Positions 1 through 9,004 of a stretch of 64,000 bases of DNA are shown here, piece by piece. Position numbers and translations under genes: made by a program. The notes beneath the pieces were generated by a model, which worked only from the letters and a program-made list of their open reading frames with translations, was not told where the DNA came from and did not search any database. Positions within the stretch are counted from its first letter, which is position 1; every line of letters begins with the position of its first letter. Source of the DNA: Pelagerythrobacter sp041912895 (GTDB lineage: Bacteria > Pseudomonadota > Alphaproteobacteria > Sphingomonadales > Sphingomonadaceae); NCBI RefSeq assembly GCF_041912895.1, contig NZ_JAYSGI010000001.1:930001-994000 (forward strand). The letters are read 5' to 3'.

Positions 1-417
1 CTCGAGCGCTTCGGGCCGCTCTACATGGCAGCGGTGGCGCGGCGCTGGTGCTGGCGGCTTGGCGTCGCACAGCGCGGCCCCGAACGCGACGGCGCGCTGG
101 TGGCGGCCTGCGAGCAGGCGATGCGCGAGAGCGGCATCCCGCCCGACACGTTCTTCCACCGCCACCGCGGCGCGCGAAATGCCGAAGGCGCCCTCGCCGA
201 AGCGCTGGCCGGATACCGACCGACGGCGGGTGACGACGCCTCCTATTGGGCCGAAGCGCCCCCCGAATCGATGCTGATCGACGAAGTCGAGACCATCTGG
301 TCAGCCATCGACGAGCGCGACGACTGGACACCGCTAGCCGAGAAGATTGCCGCTGTGCATCGCATGGGCGATGCGCTGGGCGCGCCGCCTGCACCTGAGG
401 GTCACGCGCCCGGTTGA
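1..417 (+). CDS. SelO-like (UPF0061/YdiU) protein, C-terminal end only
   Basis: The reading frame is open from the first base, so the true start lies outside the window. About 138 residues are visible. The tail contains MLIDEVETIWSAIDERDDW followed by a short Ala/Pro-rich end. I recognise this as resembling the C-terminus of alphaproteobacterial SelO pseudokinase proteins, which transfer AMP to hydroxyl side chains of proteins. The kinase-like core and the nucleotide-binding residues are not in view, so the family call rests on the tail alone. It converges with the exported-protein gene at 428, leaving only 10 bp between the stops. Confidence 0.5.
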   Translation, partial: LERFGPLYMAAVARRWCWRLGVAQRGPERDGALVAACEQAMRESGIPPDTFFHRHRGARNAEGALAEALAGYRPTAGDDASYWAEAPPESMLIDEVETIWSAIDERDDWTPLAEKIAAVHRMGDALGAPPAPEGHAPG

Positions 418-427
418 GTGCTTCCCA

Positions 428-964
428 TCAGGGCTGTCCGGTCGTCATCTCCAGCGGCTGGATATCGATCCCGAACAGCTTCCATTCGCCCTGTTCCCAC
501 TGGAAATACATGTCGAACGAGAGCGATATCGGGCGCATCTGGAACATGCCTTGCACACGAAATACGTCTTCGCGGACAAGCTGCGGTGCCTGGGTGTAGG
601 TCGGCGGGATCAGCAGCGCGTTCGATAGGTCGATGCGAGAACGGCGAATGCCGGCGAACACCTCGGCCAGCCGCGCAGCATCGTTGTTGATCTGGAAACC
701 TTGCGCGGAGATATCTCGCAGCACCGAATAGTTGCCCGACCGGTTGGCGTGATCGACCGCCGCCATCGTGGACCAGATCATCTTCGACAGTTCGAGCTGG
801 CTCGGCGTGGGCCGAATCGAGGGGGGCGGCTGCACCTGTCCGGCCGGAACCTGCGCTTGCGCCATTGCGGACGAAACGGGCGAGAACGCCATTACGGCGA
901 ACAAAAATGCCGGGGCAAGGCGCCCCGGCATCTTCGGTAGTTTTGCAGTCATCGTCATGACCAT
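428..964 (-). CDS. exported protein of unknown function downstream of the adhesin
   Basis: About 178 residues. A hydrophobic N-terminal segment followed by AMA-QA looks like a Sec signal peptide, so the product is probably periplasmic. After a Pro/Gln-rich linker, the rest is a compact domain with a helical part and a C-terminal portion (MYFQWEQGEWKLFGIDI) that reads like the last strands of an NTF2-like fold. That fold is a guess from pattern. Starts at 964, 958 and 952 are all possible ATGs. The start at 964 lies 13 bp after the stop of the adhesin gene, so the two are probably co-transcribed. I do not recognise the family. A role in adhesin export or envelope maintenance is only suggested by position. 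Confidence 0.6.
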   Translation of the reverse strand: MVMTMTAKLPKMPGRLAPAFLFAVMAFSPVSSAMAQAQVPAGQVQPPPSIRPTPSQLELSKMIWSTMAAVDHANRSGNYSVLRDISAQGFQINNDAARLAEVFAGIRRSRIDLSNALLIPPTYTQAPQLVREDVFRVQGMFQMRPISLSFDMYFQWEQGEWKLFGIDIQPLEMTTGQP

Positions 965-977
965 CGGTTCTGACGGC

Positions 978-3587
978 TCACCAGGCGATCTGGAAGCCGC
1001 CGCGGGCGCCGACCTCCCCGCTGTCGAAGCCGACACCGAGACCGGCCGAAAGCGCAGCGTTCTCGCCGACCCGCGCGCTGAGGGCCATGGTGCCCGCCGC
1101 CCGGTCGTCGAAATAGCCGACCCCGCCCGAGAGACCGAAGTTGGTCCCCGAAGGAAGCGTCGGCGATTCCATCGCCAGCGCCATCGCCACGCCCTCGTTG
1201 GCCCGCTCGATCGCCCGGCGATTCTCGGCGGTCTGGCCGAACAGCGAGTTGATCTGCCCGGTCTGTGCGCTGGTGAGCGACTGGAGCGAAGCGATATCGG
1301 CCGTGTTGGTGGCGATATTTGCCGTATTGACGCCGATCGCCGCTGTGTTGGCCGCGACCGAAGCGTTGGTGGCGATCCCGGTCGTCAGGCCCAGCGTGCC
1401 GTTCGCATCGGAGGTCACGACCGAGATCGTGCCCGTCTGGCTCGCGGTGCTGGTGTCCAGCCCGGCAATCACGACCTGCCCGTCGTTGGCCGCAGTCGCG
1501 CCGTTGCCGATCGCAACCGAATTGACTCCGGTGGCCGACGCTTCGTTGCCCATGGCGATCGCGCCGTCGCCGGTCGCGCTGGCGGCTTCGCCCACGGCGA
1601 CCGAGCGGACCCCGCTCGCGGTGGCGAGGTGGCCCAGCGCGGTGGCGCGTTCGGCCGTGGCGTTGGACCTCCAGCCGAAGGCGGTCGCCCCGGCGCCGAT
1701 CGCCGACGACTGCCCGCCGACCACGGTGGTCGACGCGCCGTCGGCTATCGTCGAGAAGCCCGCCGCTCCATCGCGGTTGCCGCCGATGGCGATCGAATCG
1801 CCGCCGATCGCCTGCGCGGTATTGCCGATCGCGACCGCATTGCTGCCGGACGCCACCGAATCTTCGCCGCCGGCAAAGCTCTGGTCGCCCGAAGCGGTGG
1901 ATTGATGGCCGACCGCCGTGCCCATCGCACCGGACGCCACGGCTTGCCAGCCGAGCGCGGTGGCGCCGGGCGTGGTGGCAACTGATTCGCCGCCGATCGC
2001 GGTGGTCGAATTGCCTTGGGCGAGCGCGGTATCGCCCACCGCCAGCGCATCGATCCCGTCCGCCGACGCGAAGTTGCCGACCGCGGTCGAGTTATCGCTT
2101 GCCGCCGTGGCATTGCCGCCCACCGCAAGCGAGGAATCGCCAACCGACTGCGCGCGCGTACCGAAGGCAGAGGAATTGTCCCCGGTCGCCACTGCGGAGT
2201 CGCCTACGGCGGTCGAACTACCGCCGGTTGCGGTAGCCGAATTACCGAACGCCGCCGATCCGAGCCCGGACGCTTCCGCGCGTGCGCCATAGGCCGAGGC
2301 GAACGCCTGGGTGGCCTGCGACTGCACGCCTGCCGCGATCGAGAAGATGTTCGTCACGCTCGAATCGGCGCCGATGGCGACCGAGCTGCCGGCGGAGACG
2401 CTGGCGTTTTCGCCAATCGCCGTCGATTGCTGGCCGCTGGCGCTGGAATTGTTGCCGATCGCAACGCTGCCGCTGGCGCCGAAGCCGGTGCTGGCGCCGT
2501 TGCCGACCGCGACGCTGTTACTGGCGAAGAACCCGTCGCTGGCCTCGTTGCCGATCACGACCGAGCCCGAGCTCTGCGCGTTGGCCGCTTCGCCGACCGA
2601 AACCGCCCGAACGCCGGTGGCCGAGGCGAGATGGCCAATGGCCGTCGCCCGTTCTGCACCCGCTACCGAGCGCCAGCCGTAGGACGTAGCGCCCGGCCCC
2701 ATGGCCATCGCTTCGCCGCCGACCGCGGTCGTCGAGTTGCCGCTCGCCATCGCGCCCGAGCCCGCATCGTCGCCACCGATCGCGATCGCGTCAACGCCGT
2801 CGGCCGAGCTGCCGTTGCCGATCGATATGCTCGAAACGCCGCTCGCGAGAGCCTGATCGCCCTGCGCGATCGAAAAGTCACCGGTCGCATCCGCGTTTTC
2901 GCCAACGGCTACCGAGCGCACGCCAGTAGCGTCGGCGAGGTGACCCAGTGCGGTCGAGCGGACCCCCGTTGCATTAGCCTGCCAACCCACGGCGGTGGTT
3001 CCAGGCTGAGTTGCCGTGCTTTCCGAACCGACCGAGACCGAGTTCAGCCCGGAGGACACGGCCCCCTGCCCGACGGCCACGGCGTCCGAGCCGCTGGCGG
3101 TTGCTCCCGTTCCGAGCGCGGTGCTGGTGCCGCCAGAAGCGGTGCTGCCCCGGCCGAATGCGACCGAGTTGCCGCCGCTTGCGTCCGCCGAGAGGCCGAT
3201 TGCCGCAGAGTTCTGGCCAGATGCGGAAGACAGCCGGCCCACCGCGACCGAATTGAGGCCCGAAGCATCGGCATCGCGGCCCAGCGCGGTCGCCACGTCT
3301 CCGGTGGCGGAAGCGTTGGCACCCACCGCGGTGCTGCTCGAGCCGGTCGCATCGGCATTGGAACCGCAGGCGAGGCTGGTGTCTGTGCCGTCCGACGTCG
3401 CGCCGCCGGTCGAATCCGCAGGTATGGCGAGGAATGCATCATCAACGACACCTTCCTGATTGCCGTCGTCGAGCAAACATTCTTCCGCGGCAGCCGGGGT
3501 TGCCGACATCGCGAACATGGCTATCGCCAAGGTCGAAGCCGAGAGCGTTGCACCGCCCAGTAGTTTCAGATTGCGTCGCATAGTCAC
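978..3587 (-). CDS. YadA-type trimeric autotransporter adhesin
   Basis: 869 residues. The order is: signal peptide (about 1-34, ending AAA), a very long head of degenerate 14-residue repeats of the type SxAVGxxAxAxG (about 60-700), a neck and short coiled coil rich in NTANIATNTADIASL (about 735-805), and a 59-residue membrane anchor (about 811-869) ending in Trp. That is the full plan of a type Vc autotransporter: three chains form a 12-strand outer-membrane barrel and display a left-handed beta-roll head for adhesion. The start is GTG at 3587, with AGGAGAGG six bases upstream; ATG at 3581 is an alternative. The repeats are diverged, not identical. The ligand cannot be predicted. Confidence 0.93.
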   Translation of the reverse strand: MTMRRNLKLLGGATLSASTLAIAMFAMSATPAAAEECLLDDGNQEGVVDDAFLAIPADSTGGATSDGTDTSLACGSNADATGSSSTAVGANASATGDVATALGRDADASGLNSVAVGRLSSASGQNSAAIGLSADASGGNSVAFGRGSTASGGTSTALGTGATASGSDAVAVGQGAVSSGLNSVSVGSESTATQPGTTAVGWQANATGVRSTALGHLADATGVRSVAVGENADATGDFSIAQGDQALASGVSSISIGNGSSADGVDAIAIGGDDAGSGAMASGNSTTAVGGEAMAMGPGATSYGWRSVAGAERATAIGHLASATGVRAVSVGEAANAQSSGSVVIGNEASDGFFASNSVAVGNGASTGFGASGSVAIGNNSSASGQQSTAIGENASVSAGSSVAIGADSSVTNIFSIAAGVQSQATQAFASAYGARAEASGLGSAAFGNSATATGGSSTAVGDSAVATGDNSSAFGTRAQSVGDSSLAVGGNATAASDNSTAVGNFASADGIDALAVGDTALAQGNSTTAIGGESVATTPGATALGWQAVASGAMGTAVGHQSTASGDQSFAGGEDSVASGSNAVAIGNTAQAIGGDSIAIGGNRDGAAGFSTIADGASTTVVGGQSSAIGAGATAFGWRSNATAERATALGHLATASGVRSVAVGEAASATGDGAIAMGNEASATGVNSVAIGNGATAANDGQVVIAGLDTSTASQTGTISVVTSDANGTLGLTTGIATNASVAANTAAIGVNTANIATNTADIASLQSLTSAQTGQINSLFGQTAENRRAIERANEGVAMALAMESPTLPSGTNFGLSGGVGYFDDRAAGTMALSARVGENAALSAGLGVGFDSGEVGARGGFQIAW
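1490..3360 (-). repeat. coding repeats of the adhesin head
   Basis: Within the adhesin gene, about 42-base units encode the SVAVG / STAxG head motif over and over. They differ from each other at many positions. Because the repeats are GC-rich and strongly periodic, the opposite strand and other frames contain very long spurious open frames. Confidence 0.85.
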
Positions 3588-3901
3588 ACACCTCTCCTGC
3601 GGCCCCCCGCGAGGCCAGTTGAAAGCAAAGCGCCGCTTAACGGCAGCGCCCGGTGCGACCCGGCTATGTCATGGGAGGAAAGGAATTTGCGACGCGATGG
3701 CCACCACCCCTGTTCTTGCCCCCTGTCGCGCCTACATCCCGTGGGAGGGCGCAGCGTTGGCTTGATCGCCGCAGGAGGCCAGACACCATTGGGTGTTTGA
3801 CCGCGGCGCGACTCGGACTAGAAGCCCGCAAAGCCGTCAACGCCGGTTAAGCATACGTAATTTTTGAGATCGCACAACAACTTAAGGAGCCGCCCACCGT
3901 C
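3588..3901. other. 314-bp divergent intergenic region between the adhesin gene and astD
   Basis: No convincing gene is present. The left end carries the Shine-Dalgarno sequence of the adhesin gene (minus strand, about 3592-3599). The right end carries AAGGAG at 3884-3889, the ribosome site for astD. A small hairpin ACACC-attg-GGTGT lies near 3785-3798. Stretches near 3845-3870 are AT-richer than the surroundings and probably hold promoter elements, but I could not fix a -10/-35 pair. Confidence 0.5.
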
Positions 3902-5317
3902 GTGCCACAAAGCGAGCTGATTTCCTTCGAGCCTGCGACCGGCAGGGAACTGTGGCGCAGCCCGATGGGCGATGTCGACGCGACGGTCGATCGCGCCCGG
4001 CGCGCGTGGCCCGCCTGGGCGGCGCAGCCGCTGGCGACGCGGATCGAGCTGTGCCGCCGCTTCGCGAACGAGGTGCGCAAGCAGGCGGACAAGCTGGCCG
4101 AACTGATCGCGCGCGAGACGGGCAAGCCGTTGTGGGAAGCCCACACCGAGGTCGAGACGGTCATCAACAAGGTGGATATCTCGGTCACCGCCTATGCCGA
4201 GCGGACCGGACAGAAGAAGCTCAACAGCGCGCTCCAGGGCACAGCGGCGGTCCGGCACAAGCCGCACGGGGTGATGGCCGTGCTCGGCCCCTACAACTTC
4301 CCCGCGCATCTGCCCAACGGCCACATCGTCCCCGCACTGATCGCGGGCAACGCGGTGATCTTCAAGCCGAGCGAGAAAACGCCCGCAGTCGGCGAATTCC
4401 TCGTCGGGTGTTTCCATCGTGCCGGGATATCCGCCGCGGTGGTGCAACTGCTGGTGGGCGGCGCGGACGAAGGCAAGGAACTGGTCGCGCATCGCGGGGT
4501 CGATGGCGTGCTGTTTACCGGATCGGCGCAGGCGGGCATCGCGATCAACCGCAAGCTGGCGACCGATCCGGGCAAGATCGTCGCGCTGGAGATGGGCGGC
4601 AACAATCCGATCGTGGTGATCGACACGCCCAAGGTGTCCGACGCCGCGACGCTGATCGTCCAGTCGGCCTTCACTTCGGCCGGACAGCGCTGCACCGCGG
4701 CGCGGCGGCTGATCGTCAAGGCGAGCATGTACGACGCGGTGGTGGACGAGGTGAAGCGGCTCGCCGGGCGGATCATCGTGGGCGAACCGTTCGCCGACCC
4801 CGCCCCGTTCATGGGTCCGGTGATCGACAACCAGGCGGCGGACCAGCTCGTCGAGAGCTTCCTCTACCTGCTGTCGAGCGGCGGCAAGGCGATCCGCCAC
4901 ATGACCCGGCCCGACGACGACCTGCCATTCCTCTCGCCCGCGATCATCGACACCACCGCGATGGCCGAGCGACCCGACGTCGAGCTGTTCGGCCCGCTGC
5001 TGCAGGTTATCAAAGTGGAGGATCTCGACGAAGCGATCGCCGCGGCGAACAACACGCGCTTCGGGCTGTCGGCCTCGCTGATCGGCGGCGCGCCGCAGGA
5101 TTACAACCGTTTCTGGGCCAATATCCGCGCGGGCATCGTCAACTGGAACCGCCCGACCAACGGCGCTTCGTCGAACCAGCCGTTCGGCGGGATCGGCCTG
5201 TCGGGCAACCACCGCCCGGCCGCGTTCTACGCCGCCGACTATTGCGCCTATCCGGTCGCGAGCACCGAGATGGAGCAGCCGCGCGCGAGCGTCGGCGTCG
5301 GCTTCAAGGACGCCTGA
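3902..5317 (+). CDS. astD: succinylglutamate-semialdehyde dehydrogenase
   Basis: 471 residues, full length for an aldehyde dehydrogenase. AstD oxidises N-succinylglutamate 5-semialdehyde with NAD in the arginine succinyltransferase pathway. Visible motifs: GPYNFP at 129-134, FTGS at 205-208, the general-base Glu230 in LEMGGNNP and the nucleophile Cys264 in GQRCTAARR. The two-Asn MGGNNP form and the N-terminal layout match AstD better than generic family members. The start is GTG at 3902, with AAGGAG twelve bases upstream. No astA, astB or astE is nearby, so this gene is separated from the rest of its pathway. A related semialdehyde remains possible as substrate. Confidence 0.85.
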   Translation: MPQSELISFEPATGRELWRSPMGDVDATVDRARRAWPAWAAQPLATRIELCRRFANEVRKQADKLAELIARETGKPLWEAHTEVETVINKVDISVTAYAERTGQKKLNSALQGTAAVRHKPHGVMAVLGPYNFPAHLPNGHIVPALIAGNAVIFKPSEKTPAVGEFLVGCFHRAGISAAVVQLLVGGADEGKELVAHRGVDGVLFTGSAQAGIAINRKLATDPGKIVALEMGGNNPIVVIDTPKVSDAATLIVQSAFTSAGQRCTAARRLIVKASMYDAVVDEVKRLAGRIIVGEPFADPAPFMGPVIDNQAADQLVESFLYLLSSGGKAIRHMTRPDDDLPFLSPAIIDTTAMAERPDVELFGPLLQVIKVEDLDEAIAAANNTRFGLSASLIGGAPQDYNRFWANIRAGIVNWNRPTNGASSNQPFGGIGLSGNHRPAAFYAADYCAYPVASTEMEQPRASVGVGFKDA

Positions 5318-5335
5318 GGCGGATCGCCCGCCCCC

Positions 5336-6046
5336 TCACCCGTCACCGCGCGTAACGAGATCGACCGCGACCGTGCCAGCCGGCCCTTGCCGAACCGCGA
5401 CCGCGAAGGCCGCGCCGCCCCTGCGTCCGCGCAGCACGCGTTCGTCCCCGGCCGTAGCCAGCCGCGAGGAGTACCCCGCCTCCCGCGCGAGCGTGTGGTA
5501 GAACGCGAGCACCTCGTCGGAGGAAGCGGGGGTGCGGAAATTGACGGCGCGCAGCGCACAGTCGCCCGAATCGGTCCCAGCCGCTTCCTGCGTCGCGCCG
5601 CGCGGGTAGATCGGGAATTCGGTCGGCATCCGCGCCGCCCAGACGAAATCGTGCCTCAGCGCCTCGACGCAGGGCGCCGGAGCGCCAACCTCGCGGGCAC
5701 GCGCGATCACCGACAGCCGCACGGCAAGCGGCGCCGCGGCTGCGGTGCCCGGCTCGGGAAGCGCCAGCAGCCGGTCGCGGCCGCCGACGATCTCGATCGC
5801 CTCGGCCCGAGCGGCGTCGATCGCGCCGATCGAATCATTCGGCAGCGGCAGCGCGTGGTCGATGCCTCCGGTCAGCGCCGCGCTGCCTTCGTTCTGGCGC
5901 GCGAGATCGGGATCGACGAGAATCTGGTCGTTCAGTGCGGCGACGATCGCGGGATCGACCTCGCGCGGTTCCTGCGTGACCGGGGCGTCGCCGCAGCCGG
6001 CCAGCGCAAGCGCCCAGAATGCCGCGAAGAATCGATACTGGCGCAA
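5336..6046 (-). CDS. putative lipoprotein of unknown function
   Basis: 236 residues. A short basic N-terminus and hydrophobic stretch lead to LALAGC, a lipobox with the lipidated Cys at residue 18, so the product is probably membrane-anchored on the periplasmic side. The remainder contains two further Cys (in APCVEAL and GDCALR) that could form a disulfide, and a C-terminal part resembling a small alpha/beta domain. I do not recognise the family. It converges with astD with 18 bp between stops. Confidence 0.65.
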   Translation of the reverse strand: MRQYRFFAAFWALALAGCGDAPVTQEPREVDPAIVAALNDQILVDPDLARQNEGSAALTGGIDHALPLPNDSIGAIDAARAEAIEIVGGRDRLLALPEPGTAAAAPLAVRLSVIARAREVGAPAPCVEALRHDFVWAARMPTEFPIYPRGATQEAAGTDSGDCALRAVNFRTPASSDEVLAFYHTLAREAGYSSRLATAGDERVLRGRRGGAAFAVAVRQGPAGTVAVDLVTRGDG

Positions 6047-6134
6047 CCCGGCCTCCGTTCCGCGCGCACCGCGCCCGTGGCGGCGGCATAGCGGCTATCC
6101 GCGACCAACGGGTTAACCGCGTTCGGACAAACTT

Positions 6135-6172
6135 GAAGGCGCCCCGCTGCCTCTCGGCAGCGGAGCGCCTTC
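6135..6172 (-). terminator. strong hairpin, likely terminator of the glycine-zipper gene
   Basis: Two 17-base arms (6135-6151 and 6156-6172) pair with one mismatch around a TCTC loop. The hairpin lies 68 bp beyond the stop of the gene at 6240. On the minus strand the stem is followed by the moderately T-rich AAGTTTG, so it fits factor-independent termination without a perfect U tract. Confidence 0.7.
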
Positions 6173-6239
6173 CACGGCCCGGTGGGTGCCGCGCGACGGC
6201 TGCAGGTGGGTGCAGCCGAAGATTGTCAGTGTTGCCGGA

Positions 6240-6689
6240 TCAGCGGCAGCGCGAACCGCCCTTGTCGATCTCGCGGCCGAGGAGCGCACCGCCCGCCGCG
6301 CCGAGAATGGCGCCGAGAGTGCGGTCGCCGCGACCGGCAACTTCGTGGCCGATCAGACCGCCCACGGCGCCGCCGATCAGGAGCCCGGTCGTGCCGTTGT
6401 CCTTGCGGCAGTAATACCGCCCGTCGTTGCCGCGCCACACGCGCGTGTCGCGATTGACCCGGTCATAGCGGTCGTAACGGTCGTGGCGGTCGTACCGGCC
6501 ACGGTCGTAGCGGCGATAATCACGGTCGCGATAACGGTCGCGCCACTGGTTAGCGCTCTCGACCTGGTAGGTCGGCGTATAAGCAGCCTGATGAACGCTC
6601 GCCGGAGCGGCGGCTTGGGCGGGCGCCGCCAGTGCGAGGCCCGGTGCGGCAATCGCGAGAGCTGCGATCATGATAGTCTTGTTGGTCAT
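6240..6689 (-). CDS. exported glycine-zipper (17 kDa surface antigen-like) protein
   Basis: 149 residues. Signal peptide (cleavage near AQA-AAP), then an Arg/Tyr/Asp low-complexity section (about 48-82, units like RYDRHDRYDR), then WRGNDGRYYCRKDNGTTG. After that comes a glycine-zipper hairpin GLLIGGAVGGLIGHEVAGRG / LGAILGAAGGALLG, typical of glycine-zipper 2TM / Rickettsia 17 kDa antigen domains. Two Cys may bridge. Such proteins sit in the envelope; the precise role is unknown. The charged RYD repeat replaces the usual linker. Confidence 0.8.
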   Translation of the reverse strand: MTNKTIMIAALAIAAPGLALAAPAQAAAPASVHQAAYTPTYQVESANQWRDRYRDRDYRRYDRGRYDRHDRYDRYDRVNRDTRVWRGNDGRYYCRKDNGTTGLLIGGAVGGLIGHEVAGRGDRTLGAILGAAGGALLGREIDKGGSRCR

Positions 6690-6880
6690 CGCTCGGTCCT
6701 TTCTTCGTCTCGCCGGACCCCGATTCGATGGGTCATCCGCTCGATGTGTTCAGTTTTAGGGGCCGTTTCCTGAACGGACTGCAACGCCGCGTGCAGATTT
6801 CGTTTTTGCGACGAAACGAGCTTTGCCATCGACGGTTCGCGGCTTGCACAGGCTCGGCGCGATGCGTAGATCGCCGCACG

Positions 6881-7789
6881 ATGAATGGCCCCGCTTCCCC
6901 GCCCCGGCAGTCGGGCCTCGCCGCCGGGCTCTCGGCTTATTTCATCTGGGGCTTCCTGCCGCTCTATCTGATCCTCGTGCGCGAAGTGCCCGCGTTCGAA
7001 TTCGTCGGCTGGCGCATCATCTGGACGCTGCCGATCTGCCTCGCGATCGTCGCCTTCCGCCGCCAGGGGCCGCAAGTGTGCGCGGCGCTGGCGAGCGGGC
7101 GCAGCCTGGTGACGCTGGCCGCCAGTTCGGCGCTGATCGGGGCCAACTGGCTGGTCTACGTCTGGGCGATCCAGAACGATCAGGTCTATGCCGCCAGCCT
7201 CGGCTATTACATCAATCCGCTGATCAACGTGCTGCTCGGCACTTTCGTGCTGGGCGAAAAGCTCAGCCGCCGCCAGTGGCTCGCGGTGGCGGTCGCCGCG
7301 GCAGGGGTAGCGCTGCTGCTCGGCGGCGCGCTGACGACGCTGTGGATCAGCCTTTCGCTGGGCCTGAGCTTCGGCACCTACGGCCTGCTGCGCAAGCAGG
7401 TGGACGTGGGCGCGCTGCCCGGGCTGACGGTCGAATCGGCGCTGCTGCTGGTGCCTGCCGCGGGTGTCGCGTGGTGGTATGCGGCCTCGCCCGCGGGTTC
7501 TTCGTTCGCGCAGTCGACGGAACTGAGCCTCGCGATCGTGCTCGGCGGGGTGTTGACCGCGATCCCGCTGCTGCTGTTCGCCATCGCCGCGCGGCGGATG
7601 GACTATTCGACGCTCGGCTTCCTCCAGTTCCTCGCCCCGACGATCGTCTTCATCCTGGGGCTGACGGTATTCGAGCAGCCGCTTCAGCCGGTGCAACTCG
7701 CCTGCTTCGTGCTGATCTGGGCCGCGATCGCGATCTTTGTGTGGGATATCCTCGCCCGCCGGAAGGCGGACAAGGTGCTACAGGCGTAG
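6881..7789 (+). CDS. rarD: EamA-family permease RarD
   Basis: 302 residues with about ten hydrophobic segments arranged as two EamA repeats. The N-terminal GLSAYFIWGFLPLYL and the GANWLVYVWAI and LGYYINPLINVLLG segments are hallmarks of the RarD branch of the drug/metabolite transporter superfamily. It is an inner-membrane protein whose substrate is not established. The ATG at 6881 was chosen because residues upstream of it are not hydrophobic and do not resemble the family. Its last 12 bases overlap the end of pyrC on the opposite strand. Confidence 0.85.
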   Translation: MNGPASPPRQSGLAAGLSAYFIWGFLPLYLILVREVPAFEFVGWRIIWTLPICLAIVAFRRQGPQVCAALASGRSLVTLAASSALIGANWLVYVWAIQNDQVYAASLGYYINPLINVLLGTFVLGEKLSRRQWLAVAVAAAGVALLLGGALTTLWISLSLGLSFGTYGLLRKQVDVGALPGLTVESALLLVPAAGVAWWYAASPAGSSFAQSTELSLAIVLGGVLTAIPLLLFAIAARRMDYSTLGFLQFLAPTIVFILGLTVFEQPLQPVQLACFVLIWAAIAIFVWDILARRKADKVLQA

Positions 7790-8815
7790 CGTCCAGCGCA
7801 GCGTCTCGCCGGCGTGGAACGGCACGATCGCCGTGCCGCCCGCGTCGATTTCCCCCGGCACCTCGACCCCGCTGCGATCGAGCGTGATACGCGCTTCGTT
7901 GAGCGGCAGGCCGTAGAAGCGCGGGCCGTTCTCGCTCGCGAAGCCCTCGAAGCGGTCGATCGCGCCTTCCTCGTCGAACACCTGGAGGTAGCTTTCGAGC
8001 GCGTAGGGCGCGTTGAAGATGCCCGCGCAGCCGCAGGCGCTTTCCTTGGCTTCGCGCGCGTGTGGCGCGCTGTCGGTGCCGAGGAAGTATTTCGCCGAGC
8101 CCGAGGTCGCCGCCTTGCGCAGCGCCAGCCGGTGCCGTTCGCGCTTGGCGACGGGCAGGCAATAGGCATGCGGTCGGATGCCGCCCACCAGCATCGCGTT
8201 GCGGTTGATATGGAGATGCTGCGGCGTGATCGTCGCGCCGACGTTGTCGCCCGCGCCGTCGACGAAGCGCACCGCGTCCTCGGTGGTGATGTGCTCGAAG
8301 ATCACCTTGAGGCCCGGCAGCTCGCGCAGCAGCGGTTCGAGCACGCGGTCGATGAACACCTTCTCGCGGTCGAACACGTCGATCTCGGCGTCGGTCACCT
8401 CGCCGTGGACGCACAGCGGCATGCCGATCGCCGCCATCCGCTCCAGCGCATCGCGGATGTTGGCGACATCGCTGACGCCGTGGGCGGAGTTCGTCGTGGC
8501 GTTTGCCGGATAGAGCTTGGCGGCGGTGAACACGCCCTCGCGATGGCCGCGCTCCAGCTCGTCCGGGTCGGTGTGATCGGTGAGGTAGCAGGTCATCAGC
8601 GGAGTGAATTCCACGCCCGCAGGTATCGCAGCCATGATCCGCTCGCGATAGGCCGCCGCCGCATCGACGCTCGTCACCGGCGAGGCGAGGTTCGGCATCA
8701 CGATCGCGCGGGCGAACTGGCGCGCGGTGAACTGCGCGACGCCTTGCAGCACCTCGCCATCGCGCAAGTGGACGTGCCAGTCGTCCGGGCGGCGGATGGT
8801 GATCGTATCGCTCAT
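7778..8815 (-). CDS. pyrC: dihydroorotase, class II homodimeric type
   Basis: 345 residues, the size of E. coli PyrC. It cyclises N-carbamoyl-aspartate to dihydroorotate in pyrimidine synthesis. The binuclear zinc ligands are all present: H14 and H16 in DDWHVHLRDG, K100 (the carbamylated lysine) in FTAAKLYPANATTNS, H137 in CVHGEV, H175 in FEHITTE and D248 in LGTDSAPH. The start ATG at 8815 matches the family N-terminus; upstream in-frame ATGs add only unrelated residues. pyrE lies about 18 kb away in this window, so pyrimidine genes are dispersed. Confidence 0.95.
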   Translation of the reverse strand: MSDTITIRRPDDWHVHLRDGEVLQGVAQFTARQFARAIVMPNLASPVTSVDAAAAYRERIMAAIPAGVEFTPLMTCYLTDHTDPDELERGHREGVFTAAKLYPANATTNSAHGVSDVANIRDALERMAAIGMPLCVHGEVTDAEIDVFDREKVFIDRVLEPLLRELPGLKVIFEHITTEDAVRFVDGAGDNVGATITPQHLHINRNAMLVGGIRPHAYCLPVAKRERHRLALRKAATSGSAKYFLGTDSAPHAREAKESACGCAGIFNAPYALESYLQVFDEEGAIDRFEGFASENGPRFYGLPLNEARITLDRSGVEVPGEIDAGGTAIVPFHAGETLRWTLRL

Positions 8816-9004
8816 GAAGGCGACCCGGCGGGAGACATGGACCACATGTTACACTGTCCTGGAGAGAAAAAATCCGCCGCCGTCCGCGCGCTGTCGAGGC
8901 GAGCATCGGGGCGGATCGGGAAGGCGGGCATGGCGACCCCATGGCATATGCGCGGGCCGTAGGACAGGGCTTGATTCGCTCGCCCGGCGCGCCACCTTCA
9001 CGCC

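Noticed and set aside
428..1036. A longer start at 1036 for the exported protein next to the adhesin
   Set aside because: The extra residues are encoded inside the adhesin gene, have Ser/Ala/Pro bias, and would hide the signal peptide.
1490..3360. Adhesin head repeats as a CRISPR-like or satellite array
   Set aside because: They stay in one reading frame and encode a known beta-roll motif, so they are coding repeats.
2016..3563. Very long open frame on the plus strand opposite the adhesin
   Set aside because: It mirrors the periodic GC-rich adhesin repeats, has an Arg/Gly/Ala composition without domains, and no ribosome site.
3785..3798. ACACC-attg-GGTGT hairpin before astD
   Set aside because: The stem is only five base pairs with no T tract or neighbouring stop codon, so it is not called as a terminator.
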